Shown here piece by piece: positions 25,849-38,513 of a stretch of DNA of 64,000 nucleotides. The notes below the pieces were generated by a model. It did no database searches. It saw only the letters and a list, made by a program, of their open reading frames with translations, and had not been told where the DNA came from. The number at the start of each line of letters is the position of its first letter. The stretch's first letter is position 1. This DNA comes from Pezicula radicicola (taxonomy: Eukaryota > Ascomycota > Leotiomycetes > Helotiales > Dermateaceae): positions 9,303 to 73,302 of the forward strand of contig PDUO01000117.1 of the NCBI GenBank assembly GCA_003008705.1, given 5' to 3'. The position numbers were made by a program, and so were the translations under genes.

Positions 25849-26678
25849 GTGCTGCCGTTTGCAATTGTCACGACTGTCAACGGAAGATGCAGCAATGAAT
25901 AAAAACAGGACGAGGGGCGCGAGAAGAGATAAAGAGGTGAAGGGTGGGTGAAGAGGTGAAACGGAGGGGCTTGAGATGGATATCAAGGTTAGTACAGTAA
26001 GGCAAGCAAGGTAACAAACAAGGGGTTCTGCAGCACACGCCGTGTGGAGACGCTACCCCGGATCTAACTTTGACAGGCGTGACGACGGGAGAACCTTGTG
26101 GGAAGACTTAGGAGAAGATGCTAGTGAGTACAAAGTAATCCAGTGGATCAGGAGATAGAGAGGAGTACGGTTACTACGGTACGGAGTGCAATAAGGGAGC
26201 CATTTATCCATTTATTGCCAAAATAGAAGCAAGGCAAGGATTCTACAGGTACAGTATCTGATAGGTACGGTACCTAAGGTAGGTAGATACCTACCCTACA
26301 GTAGCAAAGAAAATCGGTAGATAGGTAACGAGTAAGTAAATAGCCTGCCTCGGTGCCTGTACTGCAACTAGTATGGCCTTCCCGTAAAGTACCCTATTAA
26401 TTATCCACGCTTCTTTTTCTTATTGTACTGTACTGTCTTTCATTCGTATGAAAAGTACATAGGGCAGGTCATCCGTAGCGGTAGATACTTTCGTCCTGTG
26501 CACCGTACCGTCAATCTTCGGCCCGATTGCCGATTACCTTGGATAATTTACACCTCGTGACAAGGAACTTTGAGTTCTTCCGCGCCGACATTTATTTGGA
26601 GGATGAGGATATATTTCGATGCCCTAGAAAAAAATTCAAATGACGGTCTGATTTCCTCCAGCAATTGAAATCGCTGTC
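25849..26678. promoter_or_regulatory. Divergent intergenic region EOS1/MBA1
   Basis: About 830 bp between divergent starts. It contains GGTAC/TACC-type short repeats at about 26,250-26,300. No gene is supported. Confidence 0.45.
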
Positions 26679-27608
26679 ATGGCTCAGTCACTGCAGCGGC
26701 CGCTCTACTCGGCCTCCCTCACACCCTTCACATTCTCCTCTTCTATTGTCTCTGCTCCCCTTCAACGACGATGCTTCTCTCGGGTTGCGCCCCGTTTGGC
26801 TATAAATCAACAAGCACAAGCTGTGCGGCCTGCACAACCGCCGGAGCGCAGTATTCGCCTAGCTTCGAGAGAGATGCAACAGATGCCTTCGGATATAGGC
26901 ATGCTGGAAGGTACGCTTTCTTGGACATATTGTGAATAAGAAGGATTTGACGAACTAAAGACCACCGTAGGCACATTCATCACTCCGCCGTGGTCGCAGC
27001 AGCCCTCTCTCTTCAGAAACCCGCGCGGTCTCTTCGAATTCCAATGGAGACGCCTACGGACCCGTATTCAAGACAACGTCTCCAACTTGGTCCTTAAATT
27101 TTCCTCTCCCAAAGTCAAGTCCTGGTATAGACGAACCATAAAACTCAACCGTGGCAAACTGGCCTCCACAGCAACTACCCTCCATAGAACCATGTACACA
27201 GCTTTCGCACAAGGAGACTCTCAAGCGCTGCGCAAGATCTGTACGGATGGATTATATGACAGTTTCCAAGCCAGGATTTTGTCGAGATCAAAAGGCGAGA
27301 CGACGAAATGGGCATTGGTGAAGTACAATAAGAGGGCGAAGCTCATGTCGAATCGAGGAGCGATTCTACCATCTTCATTTGGTGTTGGAGAGGGTACGGC
27401 ATTCAGGCAGGCGGTGGTGAGGATAGCTTCGAAGCAGAGGTTAACAAGATTCAAGCAGGATGGCTCGGTGGTGCCAGGCACTGGTAAGGAGAAGGATGTT
27501 GTGGAGTATATTGTCATTCAGCAGCAAATTTCGCAGTGGAAGCAAGGCTCTTGGAAGGTTTGGGGCACAACGGAGCCAACCAGACTGCGGAACGTCGAGG
27601 AGACGTAG
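26679..27608 (+). CDS. MBA1: Mitochondrial MBA1/mL45-type protein
   Basis: Mitochondrial Tim44-like domain protein related to yeast Mba1 and to large-subunit protein mL45, which tether the mitoribosome to the inner membrane for co-translational insertion. Two exons, 26679-26910 and 26971-27608, give 289 aa; the split codon GGC restores MLEGTFITPPW. The N-terminal 50 residues are rich in Arg, Ser and Ala without acidic residues, a typical presequence. The body carries basic segments (SSPKVKSWYRRTIKLNRGK), then LHRTMYTAFAQGD and the C-terminal EYIVIQQQISQW and WKVWGTTEPT of this family. ATG is the first in frame. Confidence 0.85.
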
Positions 27609-28053
27609 AAACAAGCCCGCGATCCTTTTTTTTTTTGAGATATGTACATGGGACGGAGTCAATGGGACGGTCTAATTATAAATGTTCAAAATGTAAAAAT
27701 AAGGGAAGCATAGCGTAGCATGATGTATAATATGAATATGCAGTCCTACTCCAACTACTATCTCAAAAACATTTAGAGCCATCTCGATTTAGATCTCCAG
27801 AGGCAGCTATCAATATGCCTTGTTTTAACTAAGAACAAACCTCTACAGCATGCATGAGTCGCACAGCTTAATAGTAACATCCGAATAAGCTATACCCCTT
27901 CACTTCAAATATCCACCTACAAATATATGCCCCGAGAAATCAAACACTACCCTATCTCTTCTTCGCAACTCTATGAGCTCTGTCATTCTGCCACAGTGGA
28001 TGGATGTAGCTCACCATACTCGCCCTTCCTCAGCCGGACTCCTCGTAACTCAC
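27609..28053. other. Convergent 3' intergenic region (MBA1/symporter)
   Basis: About 445 bp of 3' flanking sequence between convergent stops; a short T tract lies at about 27,626. Nothing else is seen. Confidence 0.4.
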
Positions 28054-30922
28054 TTAGAAGAATTTCCCCTTGTGGTCGATGGTGACGAGAGCAGCTGATG
28101 AGCCTGGGTGGATGTCGTCACCAGTGGCATATTGTGGTGTCTCCTCAAGGTACGCTGGGCGATCAAGAGCATCAAATCGAGCCCCCTTGACCTTGGCTTC
28201 GATCAACCGATACGTCAATCTCAAGGCCAAGGCGCCAAATCCCCATAAAACACCACCAACGGGAGCAGCTACAAAGGCACCAAAGGCGCTCCAGTCATTG
28301 CCGTAGAGACCATTCTCCAAGAGCATCAACTTAGCTCCGTCTAGAGCGTTGCCAAAGTAGACGGTCCCAAAGATGAAAACAGTGAGGAGGCCTCCAAGCC
28401 CACCGACTACGACCTCGAAGCCTCTCCACCAGTAGAAACGATCACTGAGCCCCATCACAAGAACTGGAATGCTAGAAGCCGACACAAGATCGGAGATGAG
28501 ATAGATCTGAAGAATGCTAGGCGCTTTGAGGGCTATAACCACGATGGGAAAGATGATTGCGATAACAGCGGCACGGATCCACCATATTGAAATCTTGTTG
28601 CGGAAAAGATCATTAGAAGCCGTAGATACCATAGCCGATTGAAGGCTATCAAATGCTGCTGTGCTGAGGGAGACAACCATGACTAGCACAATTCCTACGG
28701 TCCAGGCAGGAAGCTGTTCGAGAAGATAAAAGAATGCAATGCTCCCATCTTGGTCAGGGTTTGTAGGGTCGAAAGCACCGGACCAGGTGGCGATCAACCC
28801 GGTAGACCCGACAAGAGTTAATACAATAAGTGTCACGGCTATGATATTTTATCAGTTACATATTTCACCGAGCCTTGGTAGATGACAGACCTGCTGCGAT
28901 GGAGACACCAATCCAGAGATCCTTGTCGGTCTTAGACGCGAAAGTCCTGATCCAGAAGTTGGATCTATTCTTGTAGTTAGTAAATCCTAGGGTTTATGAT
29001 AAAGTATGGTTCCCGTACAAGAAAAAGTCATTTGTCAGAACAGCGACAGGCAAAATGTAAAGAAGTTGCCAGCCGAGTAATGTAGGCTTGGTCAAACCAG
29101 AAGAGCCAATCAAGCTCTTGTCAATATTTGTTTCAACTCCAACAGTAATCGTAGCAATAATAACTTCGTGAGATGTCAGTCTAAGGACTTAAATTGCTTC
29201 GTATATTGGAACTTACTTAGAGCAATGACCATGGCACCCTGAATATTGTCTGTGATGAAGGATATCTTGAAACCGCCCAATGCTTATGATACTTAGCGAG
29301 TAGGCAATGTTGATATTAATAGATACATACAGGTGTAAATAGTTGTGACAACACACTCCACGATAACCATGGGCAGTCCATCCATTCCTGTCAAGGCAGT
29401 CATGATCTGCTGTAAGGCCGAAAGCTCGGCAACCCTACGAAAGAACCCATGTTAGCAAATGCTGGTCCAATATATAATAGAGCCAAGCATATCCAACACT
29501 CTCCTTCAGTTCCTAACTCGCTTTGATTACTGTGGAAAGTTGTCAACAGTCCCAAGGAAAGCAGAGCTCACCGCGAACACAATTCGGGTAAGAGCAGGAT
29601 TAATCTCATGTCCAAAGTCTTATTTTACATATAGACCTTTAAGCATTGGGGTAGATACAAGTATGAAATGAGCATGCTGGGCGAGTCCTCTCGCGGCGTT
29701 GAGGTTTGCTGGAGAATGTGACGGAATTGGAGCATCACGGAAAAGCGCTTACATGTAGAGAAACATAGTCACCAGAGTCAAAAAGCTCAGGTAAAGGGCT
29801 GTAATCAAGCCATAGCGCTGTCTCGTCCATTCGGTCAGGACGAATCCCTCGGGGCACTTTTCCCTAATAACGGGACCTAGATATGCAAATATCATGAGGG
29901 GTGCTGCACTCGTGAGAGCATAGACGACGACTCCTTGGACACCTGTAATAGTAGCAAGTTGTGGGTAGGAAAACAATATGCCAGAACCAAGGGCTGCAAA
30001 GACCGAGACACCGAGGTTAGCAAAACTATACAAGACGGGAGAGAGGGGGTTTTCGAAGCGGCAGACACTTTCCCAACGCAAGCATTAACTTGATCTGGTT
30101 ATTACGGTGCAATCTCAGCTTCGTCTCAACAAGGCCAATGATCTCTTCGAGAGCAAATGCTCGAGTAGTTCGATCACTAGCAATTGCTCTGACTCCGCGC
30201 CCGTAGTGAAGCCGCATATGCCTCAAAATACGAACCTCTCGACAAATCTCGACTCAAGTCTTTCCTTGATTGCTGTGCGTATACTGGGTTGGTGGTCGCA
30301 ATGCTGCCGCTCTTTCAACGTTGTTGATGCACTAACCGGACGCGATGAAATTCAAGGCCAATGGGAAAGCTGACCATTATTAGCGACCAGTTCGTTGGTA
30401 AAGACAGGGACTGGTGGGACAAAATCAAGGTAATTGCGGCTGCGGCACTAGCCAAGAAGCACGCGTAGGCTTCAAAGACAACTTTGCTCCCATTTTGAAA
30501 GGCCAGAAGCAAATGAAAATATAGAAAAAGCAAATGAGAGAGAATTTGCTTGGGTTCTGACCAGTCTGCGTCCTGTTGCCGGACAAGTATTCACCCTATA
30601 AAGGAAGTTAGCAACGAATGTCGATCTCAGTATACCTCGACCCCACGGTAGATTCAAACCTTAGTTTGGTGTCTTAACCGCCACGCAATATAACACCCAA
30701 AGACGCTGTACGATAGGTTAGCATGAGTCTGGCTCTGGCGATTCATCCTAAGTTCCCAACTGAACAAACAACTAGGGCTTGGAAACGCACAGAAAGGCCC
30801 CATATGTCAAGTAGATAATGGCATTGGAAGCCTACCGAAAGAGAAGCTTAGGTCAGTCTGATGTTTTTAAGTCTTGGTTTGTTGGCAAAATAATAGCATA
30901 CCTGGGTGGAAGGTTGTCCCAT
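28054..30922 (-). CDS. Sodium:solute symporter (urea-transporter-like)
   Basis: Plasma-membrane solute:cation symporter (SSF superfamily), nearest in appearance to fungal DUR3-like urea/polyamine transporters; the substrate is not determined. Eleven exons on the minus strand: 30922-30902, 30831-30791, 30705-30660, 30595-30562, 30369-30337, 29993-29753, 29434-29331, 29282-29217, 29163-29019, 28964-28891 and 28838-28054, giving 529 aa. Key blocks are GEYLSGNRTQT, LNFIASALGSGILFSYPQ, GFVLTEWTRQRYG, MVAELSAL, SLGGFKISFITDNIQGA, LTNDFFLSNFWIRTFASKTD and STAAFDSLQSAMVSTAS, with about twelve hydrophobic segments. The first five exons are only 21-46 nt. Three introns are much longer than the rest (192, 343 and 318 nt). 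All phases agree. Confidence 0.87.
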
Positions 30923-31725
30923 GATTTGCTATTTTAAAAAATGAGCATCCGAAGGCAGCTGAGATACGCGGGCAAAGGGTAAAGATAATTTGTTGGCGTT
31001 GATGAGAAGTCGATGAGAAAAGAATAGTGACGGCGGGTGGGCGAGCGCCGAGCAGAATTTTGCATCGTAATCTCGTTACTACCCCGGTTGGAAAGGGGGC
31101 TGCTGATTGGGAGCCGCTACGGAGTACGGGTAAATCTATACAAAGTCCACACTTCAGATGTCTTCAAAGTTCACGAAAAGATCACAATCATATGCCCACA
31201 TTATTGCGACGAGTTTTTGGAATTCGAGTATCTTGTCATTTGTATTCAGTTCGACTACGTTACATTGATTGTGCAAGACCAGCAAACTTGTGAAGACCCT
31301 ATCCTATATCTGTCTTGTCGAAAGAGCAAGGGAGATGAGGGTGAATTATGGGTGAGAAGAATGTCGGAATTGTGAGGTAACATGCCCATGACAAACAAGT
31401 AAAGTATCAAAAAGGAAAATACAGAGAGACGAAAACATGCAGCCATATGTCCGCAAAAATTACTGTGCGAGATCGCGATCTCTGTAGGATAGAGAGAACC
31501 GAACAGGACAGCAAAAGAGCAAAGCCAACAGAGCAGTGAAGTACAGTAAGTACAGAAATGCAACTGAAGCGGATGGGAAAACAAGAACACTAGGCTTGCA
31601 TGTTTACCGTGCGCGGAGAAAAACAGAAAACAAAGCTTTTGGAGAGTGACGGAGTGTTAATGAGAGGAGCTCGGAACTTGACGTCGAATCGTCATGTCGA
31701 AGGACCCGTGTTGCCAAATGCTTGC
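30923..31725. promoter_or_regulatory. Intergenic region between symporter and RRM gene
   Basis: About 800 bp between two minus-strand genes: symporter promoter and the 3' UTR of the RNA-binding protein gene. The open frames at 31,027-31,590 have no family features. Confidence 0.4.
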
Positions 31726-34700
31726 TTACTCACACTCCATTGGGGATTCGGAGGTGGAACCGTGGCCAAGAGGGGTTGGGGTAGGGGAACGACCCTCAGG
31801 GGCATTGCTGCTAGCCATGACGGGTTGGTAGTAGTAACCACCATATGGCGACGATGCGGATTGCTCATTTCCCTGACCTGTTGGGTACGGAGCATGAACA
31901 GGGTAAGGGTAGTAAGGGTGAGGAGCAGTACCACCGACGTCACTAGAGCCACGAACTGGATAACCGGGACTGCCAGCCATGTAGCTTGATGGGTAAGGAG
32001 CTGGGTAGTAAGCAACTTGTCCCTCAGGGGTGTAACCATAACTGTAATACGGGCTGTATGGGTAACCGTATGGAGTGCCATAACTAGCTGGTGAGCCATA
32101 TGTTGGTGGAGACATGTGAGTGAGAGGAGACGCATGGGCAACTGCGGGAGCATGCTGTTCAGGTTGGCGAGGAGCTGGCGAATGAAATGGTGCAGCTGGA
32201 GCGATGCGGGATTGGAAAGTGCCAGTTGTGAGAGAAAGGCGGTTTCGGCTGCCGTGCTCAGAGTTCTTGCCAGTGACCTTGAGAGTCTTGCCCATGAATG
32301 TCGAGTGGTTCTTGGTAACAGTAAGCAAAGTGAGCAATCATAAACTAGTATCTATTGTTGATTACCTTGGCCTCCTTAGCACTCTGAGCATGCATTGGAG
32401 AAGTGAACTCGATGAAAGCAAAGACATACTTCGCACCACCTTCAAAACGTTAACAACCAACAAGCAAGCCAAAAGCGCATTGTGGACTTACCTTGGATCT
32501 TGGATAGGTTCTCAACAAGAAGGATATTTTCAATGGTACCGTGACGAGAGAAAAGAGCATGGAGCTGCATTTCCGTTGTGGCTTCAGGAAGGTTACCAAC
32601 GAAGATGGAACGTCGATCAACATCGTAGCGAGCTACGTAGGCACGAGCAGCCTCGGTATTAGAGTTCTGACGAGCTGGGGAGCTGTTCTTGGCCACGGCT
32701 TGCATACGATACAACTCATGCTCACGGAAAGCCTGATTGGATTAGCAATATGCGATATAATGATGTTGATGTACTTACGGCTTGAGCCTCGCGACCACAT
32801 TCGAACAACTTGAAGTGGGCCATGACACCCTCGTTGAGGTTGAGGGCAGTACGTTCGGCAACACTTGGAGCATAGCACTCGGTAAGCTCTCCGTAAGGAG
32901 TAAGAAGCTCGCGAGCCTCCGCAACGGTGATAGCATTACCATAGTTGCGCTCAATGAAGAAGAGACCTTTGCAAACAATCAGTAGTGATGCGGAGCAGAG
33001 AGCCTAAATATAACTTACGATGAGCCTTGGCCTTCTCACAACGGCATGGGCGACCAAGGATGTGACGACCCTTTCCCTCACGGATGGCTCGCTCTGCATC
33101 TTCTTGTGCCTGACGAGCTCAGTAAGTACGTGTCTACAAAAGAAGATAGTTGTATTACTTACAGTGTACTGACAGAAAGCAAAAGGCATGTTCTTGCCAT
33201 CGCGACGGATCTTGACGAAAACCAAGCCAAACTCTCTGAAGACTTGAGTAACGGCGGCCTCGAGGGTCTCTTCATTCTCGGTTTGAAGAAGGCTGGTGGA
33301 ATGAGTATTGATTAGATGGCAAGTGGGGGAACCACTTACTTGGCTACAAAAACGCAATGGGCAGGGAGATAGTAACCTTGAGCATTGTTGGCTGAGATAC
33401 GAAGGGAGTCATCATGAACAGAAGGCAATTGGCGCTGAGTGTTTGGGTACGATTCTGTCGAGATGATCTCGGACTTGTCACTAGAGCTGCTGCTGGAACC
33501 AGAGCGCCAGTCATCACTCATGAGGGCACGCTTGTCCTTGGACATGTTGCTACCTGAGGAGCTGCGGTTGTTCTTTGCGGGAGACTGAGCCATGAAGGGA
33601 TCATCTCGGCTCGAAAGACCTTGCAGGGCAAATGATGGCGAGTAACTACATGGGAATATTAGAACAGAACCAAAGTCAAACTCGGGTAAATCTCACTGAT
33701 CAGTGGTTGGGGAATAACCCTTCTCATTCTTGGCCTTGTACTTGGTGATGTCAATGGAGTAAGCACCAGATGGCTTGGTGTTGACCTCGACAGGCTTCTC
33801 ATCACCAAGGTTGAGATGAGCGACGCCAAGAAGGACACCGTCTAAGACAAAAAGTCAGAAAGAGTTATTTGATGTTTAGGAGGCATGGAACATCGAGAAG
33901 ACTGTAGTGGCAGGAGTTTGTTGACTTGGAGTGGGTCTAGACACGCAACAGACAAAGCGACAAAGATAACAAAAGGACGTGGTTGGAATGAGATGATATT
34001 AAACGAGGGAAGCGAGCGATAGAAAAGGAGAAGGAGGAAAGGAATTCCGTGGAAGCAACGACATGATATAGAACTAATGCAGCCAGAGCCTGTTGCTAAA
34101 ATGGAGTCTCTGATTATATCCGGTCGATGATGTGGTGCACTTGCTCGCAGAACTACGTAGGTGCATGTTCTGTGGAGGATGCCGTGAAAAAACAGAGCGA
34201 CACTGACGGTGCCGGTGCCGTATAGATTTGCAGTGAAACTACATGTCATAAACAAGGAAATTTTGTGACCGTGCACAGCACGGCGGCTTGGAACAAAGGC
34301 CCAGAACACGACCAGTTGCCTGAACCTCAATTAAAGGACTTCGTTGAAGACGGAGACAGGAAAGTATCGTGGGAGGGTATAGCACAAACATGGCAAACCC
34401 CGCCGGATGTTTATCGGTGAATATTTACACATACGGAAAGAGAGCAAGGTAGGAGAGAGAGTAGGAACTCGGGAAATAGAAGACTTCAACTCAAGAGAAA
34501 GGAGACCTCGAGCGCAACGACTTGTGCGCTAGTGACGCTGAGTGGAGGAGTAGCAAGCAGCTACTGGCTGCTGGCTGCTGTGACGTGATGATATCATGAG
34601 GAGAAGATGCTTGAGGAAAGCTTGGGGAATAGAGGCGGGAGATAAAGAAAAGAGAACGCGTACCATTGTTGCGATCATCACCAGGCGTGGCAGGAACATC

Positions 34701-34859
34701 ATCACCAGGAGTGGCAATACTGTCACCGTAAGTGCTGGCCGGCGATGGATCAACCTTGCTGGATGAGCCAGAGCCAGTGCCCGAGGCAATGAAGGAGCCC
34801 ATGGTCTGCATGGCGACGTTGGCAGACTGCTTGCTAGTGGCTGGAGTAGCAGGAGACAT
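31726..34859 (-). CDS. Three-RRM RNA-binding protein
   Basis: Predicted RNA-binding regulator with three RNA recognition motifs. Nine exons on the minus strand: 34859-34664, 33841-33697, 33645-33340, 33292-33163, 33109-33019, 32966-32779, 32732-32492, 32439-32366 and 32310-31726, giving 651 aa. RRM1 lies at about residues 208-290 (HCVFVANLL, then KNMPFAFCQYT). RRM2 lies at about 290-355 (RLFFIERNYG). RRM3 lies at about 393-470 (RSIFVGNLPEA, then AKYVFAFIEFT). The C-terminal 180 residues are Pro/Tyr/Gly/Ser-rich, a likely disordered tail. The first intron is 822 nt, exceptional here. The chosen ATG (34859) starts MSPATPATSKQ; an in-frame ATG or alternative start 84 nt upstream cannot be excluded. 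The precise orthologue is not recognised. Confidence 0.85.
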
Positions 34860-35319
34860 GGCGACGATGTGGTTTGGAATGTATGGAAGAGAGTAAAGAA
34901 GCAGTGCAGTCCAAGTGCCAGCAGTGATGCAGTTGAAAGGCACTGGAGAACGAGGTCGCGAGAAAAGAAACAGAAGGAGCGTGAGGTGGTCAAAAGGAGT
35001 GTGGTTGTTGTTTGATGAGAAGAGGAAGAGAAGGATTTCTGAGTGCGGATTTCTTAAGTATGGCTTTCCCAGACGCCAAACCTGTTTTGGTCTACACAGG
35101 ACAGAACGAAGGGCAGAACGAAAGTAGCGTCTACGGTTCCGCTCAGGAAAGGAACCTGACGGGGTAGCCAGGTAACTAGTTGAGGGCGGTACTGACTGAA
35201 TTTCTGGTCTTGAAGCTGCAGATGTCGATATCGGCCGTGTTCTTGCTGTAGTTCGTAGGTAGATACGGCTGGTCGGCAGAGGCGGGGACTCTCTCCCGGC
35301 ACGGAAGGAACCCAGATGA

Positions 35320-35655
35320 CTACTTAGCTAGGTACCTAGCTAGCTACCTACAGCCAACAATAACAGCGACAACGAGGTTCAAAGATGCCTATGGACCTAG
35401 ATAAGACGGCGGTACGACGCCTTGAGTTGGATGCCTTCACCTGTGCTACCTACCTACACTTACGTACTCCGTACGCTTTGATGATGGCGTGGAGTAAGTA
35501 CCTCAAGTAGGCACCTTGGTAGTTGTTTGACTTGAACTTCGTGCACTTCAAAGGCATTGAGACACAGCACTACTGAGGCTGAGACTGAGATGTAGGACGA
35601 TATCAGCATGTTTTGATTGGTACCTACCTACCTACCTACTTACCTAGGTACTTAA
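35320..35655. repeat. CTACC/TAGGTAC-rich short repeats
   Basis: Clustered copies of TACC, CTAG and GGTACC words, including self-complementary runs at about 35,325-35,352 and a CTAC run at about 35,622-35,650, in the leader region between two divergent genes. Confidence 0.55.
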
Positions 35656-35860
35656 CTAAGATGCGCGTCCTCGAGGACGTCTCGGCAACGATCGAATCTG
35701 GCCAAGTCGCTCGAGGCAGTCCTTGGAAGTTAAGCGGGTACGTGACTGAAAGTCACTTCTCACGACGGCAACACTAACGAGACAGCACTCGCACTCAATT
35801 GCTGCACCTGATTGCTCCTAGTTAAGTACCTTGGTATCTCTCAGAAGACAGATTGACTTG

Positions 35861-36316
35861 CTATAACTCAGCGCATGCATGACTACCTATTCTGAGTAAT
35901 TCATATTGCCAGTGAAGAACAAGAATTAGTGTTCCTGTTATCGCTATGTAGTAGTACTCCAAAGTGTCTTCTTGTTTACCAAAACTCGCGTCCTTAATAA
36001 ACTGAGGGACAACAGCTTGCGCCTTCCCATACAAGCAAAGAGTAAGACGCGCCAAATTCAAGGGCTCCCATCCACAGCCTGATTTTGAGCGACAGACATG
36101 GCGGTCAAGTGGAAATAATTTCGGGGATATGCACATTCCATGGCAACTTTCCATTTCATGCCTGGTGACGGCCCTTGCCCGGAGACCAAAAAGCATATAT
36201 ATGAAGCTGCAGGGGAGGAAACACAGAATATATACTCGCGCAACTTGAAGACTGAACACGAGATAGTTAAGGGAGAGCATTACTTTGCTTGTCTGCTGTG
36301 GAGTTCTTGCACTCAT
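35861..36316 (-). pseudogene. Possible membrane-protein fragment
   Basis: A 151-codon open frame with a genuine ATG. Its last 60 codons look protein-like (KAQAVVPQFIKDAS, then YYYIAITGTLILVLHWQYELL, a credible membrane helix), while the first 80 are less so. No exons were found around it that would extend it. It may be a gene relic, the last exon of an unrecognised gene, or chance. Confidence 0.25.
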
Positions 36317-37057
36317 CTACGCTTACTGGCCTTGCTAGCAAAAGCCTTTCCTACATGACTTCGAGTAGGCTATGTGCGAAAGTTTGGTAGATTGGAAGAG
36401 GATGGCACTATAATAGAATGTACAATGAAACCATACTATACACCTTTCTGACAGAAACAGCTGGAAATTGAACTTATCCTCTCTTACCATCGCATCTCCG
36501 CAGAGTGAGCTTCTTGTGTGCCTTCTCCATCATTCCCCTTCTGGTACATCTCAGCCTATCCCCTTCCATAAAGTGCTTGAAAGATGTTCGATACAGAAGG
36601 GGAACTCGGCATGTGCGTAGCTTTCGATTATAGCTTTCGATCTCTTAATTAGGATACAAGATGTTGGATCTCCTTGATCGGCTGATCGATGCTGTGAATC
36701 TGGAGATAATCGCTCAGGATTTGCTCAATTGTGTATTTATCCGTCGGTCTCTTATATGTATTGGTAGATGGGTGCCATTACGATTCCTTCCGTGTGCTAT
36801 AATGCTAGTTAAAAGTGGATGTGAGTAGTTCATCCATTTGCATTATTGACGTTTTGTGACGTTGAAAATTTCCCCTTTCGGCTATAGTTCTACGAGGATG
36901 AAGGCACAGATCGCCTTATGATCCTTGCTGAAGCTATCACGCAAACAGCGCCATATCCTTTCGTACAACTACAGTAGGTGTAGTTACGATTCTTTCCGCC
37001 TTGGAACGTTAACATCTCTTCAATCTCTCACGCCCACCAGTCAAGGCATTAACCACG

Positions 37058-37943
37058 ATGAGAGTTTCTCCCAGCCTGGCCAGAGGCTTCATTGGCCGGA
37101 GTCTAGACGAGTTCAGGAGGTTATCGCTCATAGGTATAACCAAACATACCCCACTACTTCCTTCCGCAGATCATAACATGCTAATAGCAATTATTTTGCT
37201 TCATAGCGTTGAAAGCAGAGGGAACAAGAGTACCTACGAAGCCCTATATACTGTCAAGTTTTCACGATCCGGAATCTGTCAAGGCTTGTAAAGTCATGTG
37301 CGATTCAGACATGGGTGGTTTCTCCAGAGCAAGCCTCGACTGGATACCACCAGCCACCACATCTGAGTCTCTCCCTTCCGAGAATGCTCAGGGCCATATC
37401 CGCTTCCATGGCAAGATCTCAATAGAACTGCCTGTCAACAAGCCGCAGATACAACGCACAGGCTACGCAGCGTGGAGAACCCTTGATCGGCCACCTACGA
37501 TATTTGGGAAGTCATTGTGGGACATCGATCCATACGCTTTTCTTGCTTTGCGGATCAAGTCGGACGGCCGGAAATACTTCGTGAACGTTCAAACCGAGTC
37601 AATAGTACCGACAGATCTGCACCAGCATAGATTGTATGCGAGAAACCCCGGAGAATGGGAGACCGTCCTCATCAGGTGGGATGAGTTTGTCCGAACAAAC
37701 CATGGTATCGTTGTAGAGCCTCAAGCAGAACTACTCAGGCAGAAAGTTAGGACTGTAGGTATTGGGCTGATTGATCGTATACCTGGAGACTTTGATCTTT
37801 CTGTGGAGCGGATTTGGGCTACAAATGGCCTGAGCGAGCAGGATCAGGCCGAAGACGGGAGACTGGAAGAAGGGCAGTTGAAGAGTAAACATGGAAAGAA
37901 GATTAGGTGGAGCGGAAAGGGAGGGGAAACACCACCGACGTAA
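37058..37943 (+). CDS. CIA30: Complex I assembly factor CIA30
   Basis: Mitochondrial chaperone of the CIA30/NDUFAF1 family, which assists assembly of the membrane arm of NADH:ubiquinone oxidoreductase. Two exons, 37058-37133 and 37207-37943, give 270 aa. The N-terminus MRVSPSLARGF is basic and fits a targeting sequence. The CIA30 domain (about residues 35-230) carries KVMCDSDMGGFS, FHGKISIELP, GYAAWRT, FLALRIKSDGRKYFVNVQT and VRTVGIGLIDR. The tail is charged and disordered. CIA30 is linked to MAT in several Pezizomycotina, consistent with its position next to APC5, COX13 and APN2. Confidence 0.9.
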
Positions 37944-38513
37944 GAAAGATCGCATAGCCAAATGTGACCCGCTACGGACAGTTCGAACATAAAGATGTCG
38001 ACACCTGTCCTGGCCATTGCCTTCACCCATACTTGTTGCTCCACGAAGCAGAAGCACAGTGCAGAAACCTTAAGCCAAGGTAAGCTGGGGTACGTAGGTT
38101 GGAAGTTACTCCATAGATATGCATATTGTGGCATTTGGGTTGCATGCTGTAGACATATCACAAGGTCAATTGCTTTCTACAGTGCCCTGGGCTCTGGGTA
38201 ACTATTTTACTTTAATCAGTGCGATAATAAGAATTCTTCTACCGCGGTCCGGTACAATAGAATTTCTTCTGTGATTAATCTGACCTTAACCTACAGTAAA
38301 TCTACAAACTCGTCTTTGAGTTTGAGTGGCTGTTTATAATGCGCAAAATTATTGAATCGCGTCTTCCACGTGTTGACGCGACAACTTGGCAGTTCTCATA
38401 GTGCATAACGCCGACAAATTCCAACATCGCTGCCATCGACTTATCAAGCCCAACCTTCCGAGTTATCGAGATGAGGTGTGCTTCTCAGGATCTGGAGGAT
38501 ACCGCCGATCAAA
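37944..38513. promoter_or_regulatory. CIA30-APC5 intergenic region
   Basis: About 570 bp between tandem genes. A CACGTG E-box lies at about 38,368-38,373, upstream of the APC5 start. Confidence 0.5.

Larger units (their letters stand above)
34860..37057. promoter_or_regulatory. Long divergent intergenic region (RRM gene/CIA30)
   Basis: About 2.2 kb between divergent start codons. It contains TACC/GGTA-rich repeats (about 35,320-35,655) and a 151-codon open frame annotated separately. The rest looks like leader and promoter sequence. Confidence 0.45.

Noticed and set aside
35690..35760. A stretch containing GGAAGTTAAGC, reminiscent of 5S rRNA
   Set aside because: The surrounding sequence does not fit the 5S control regions or fold, so it is treated as chance.
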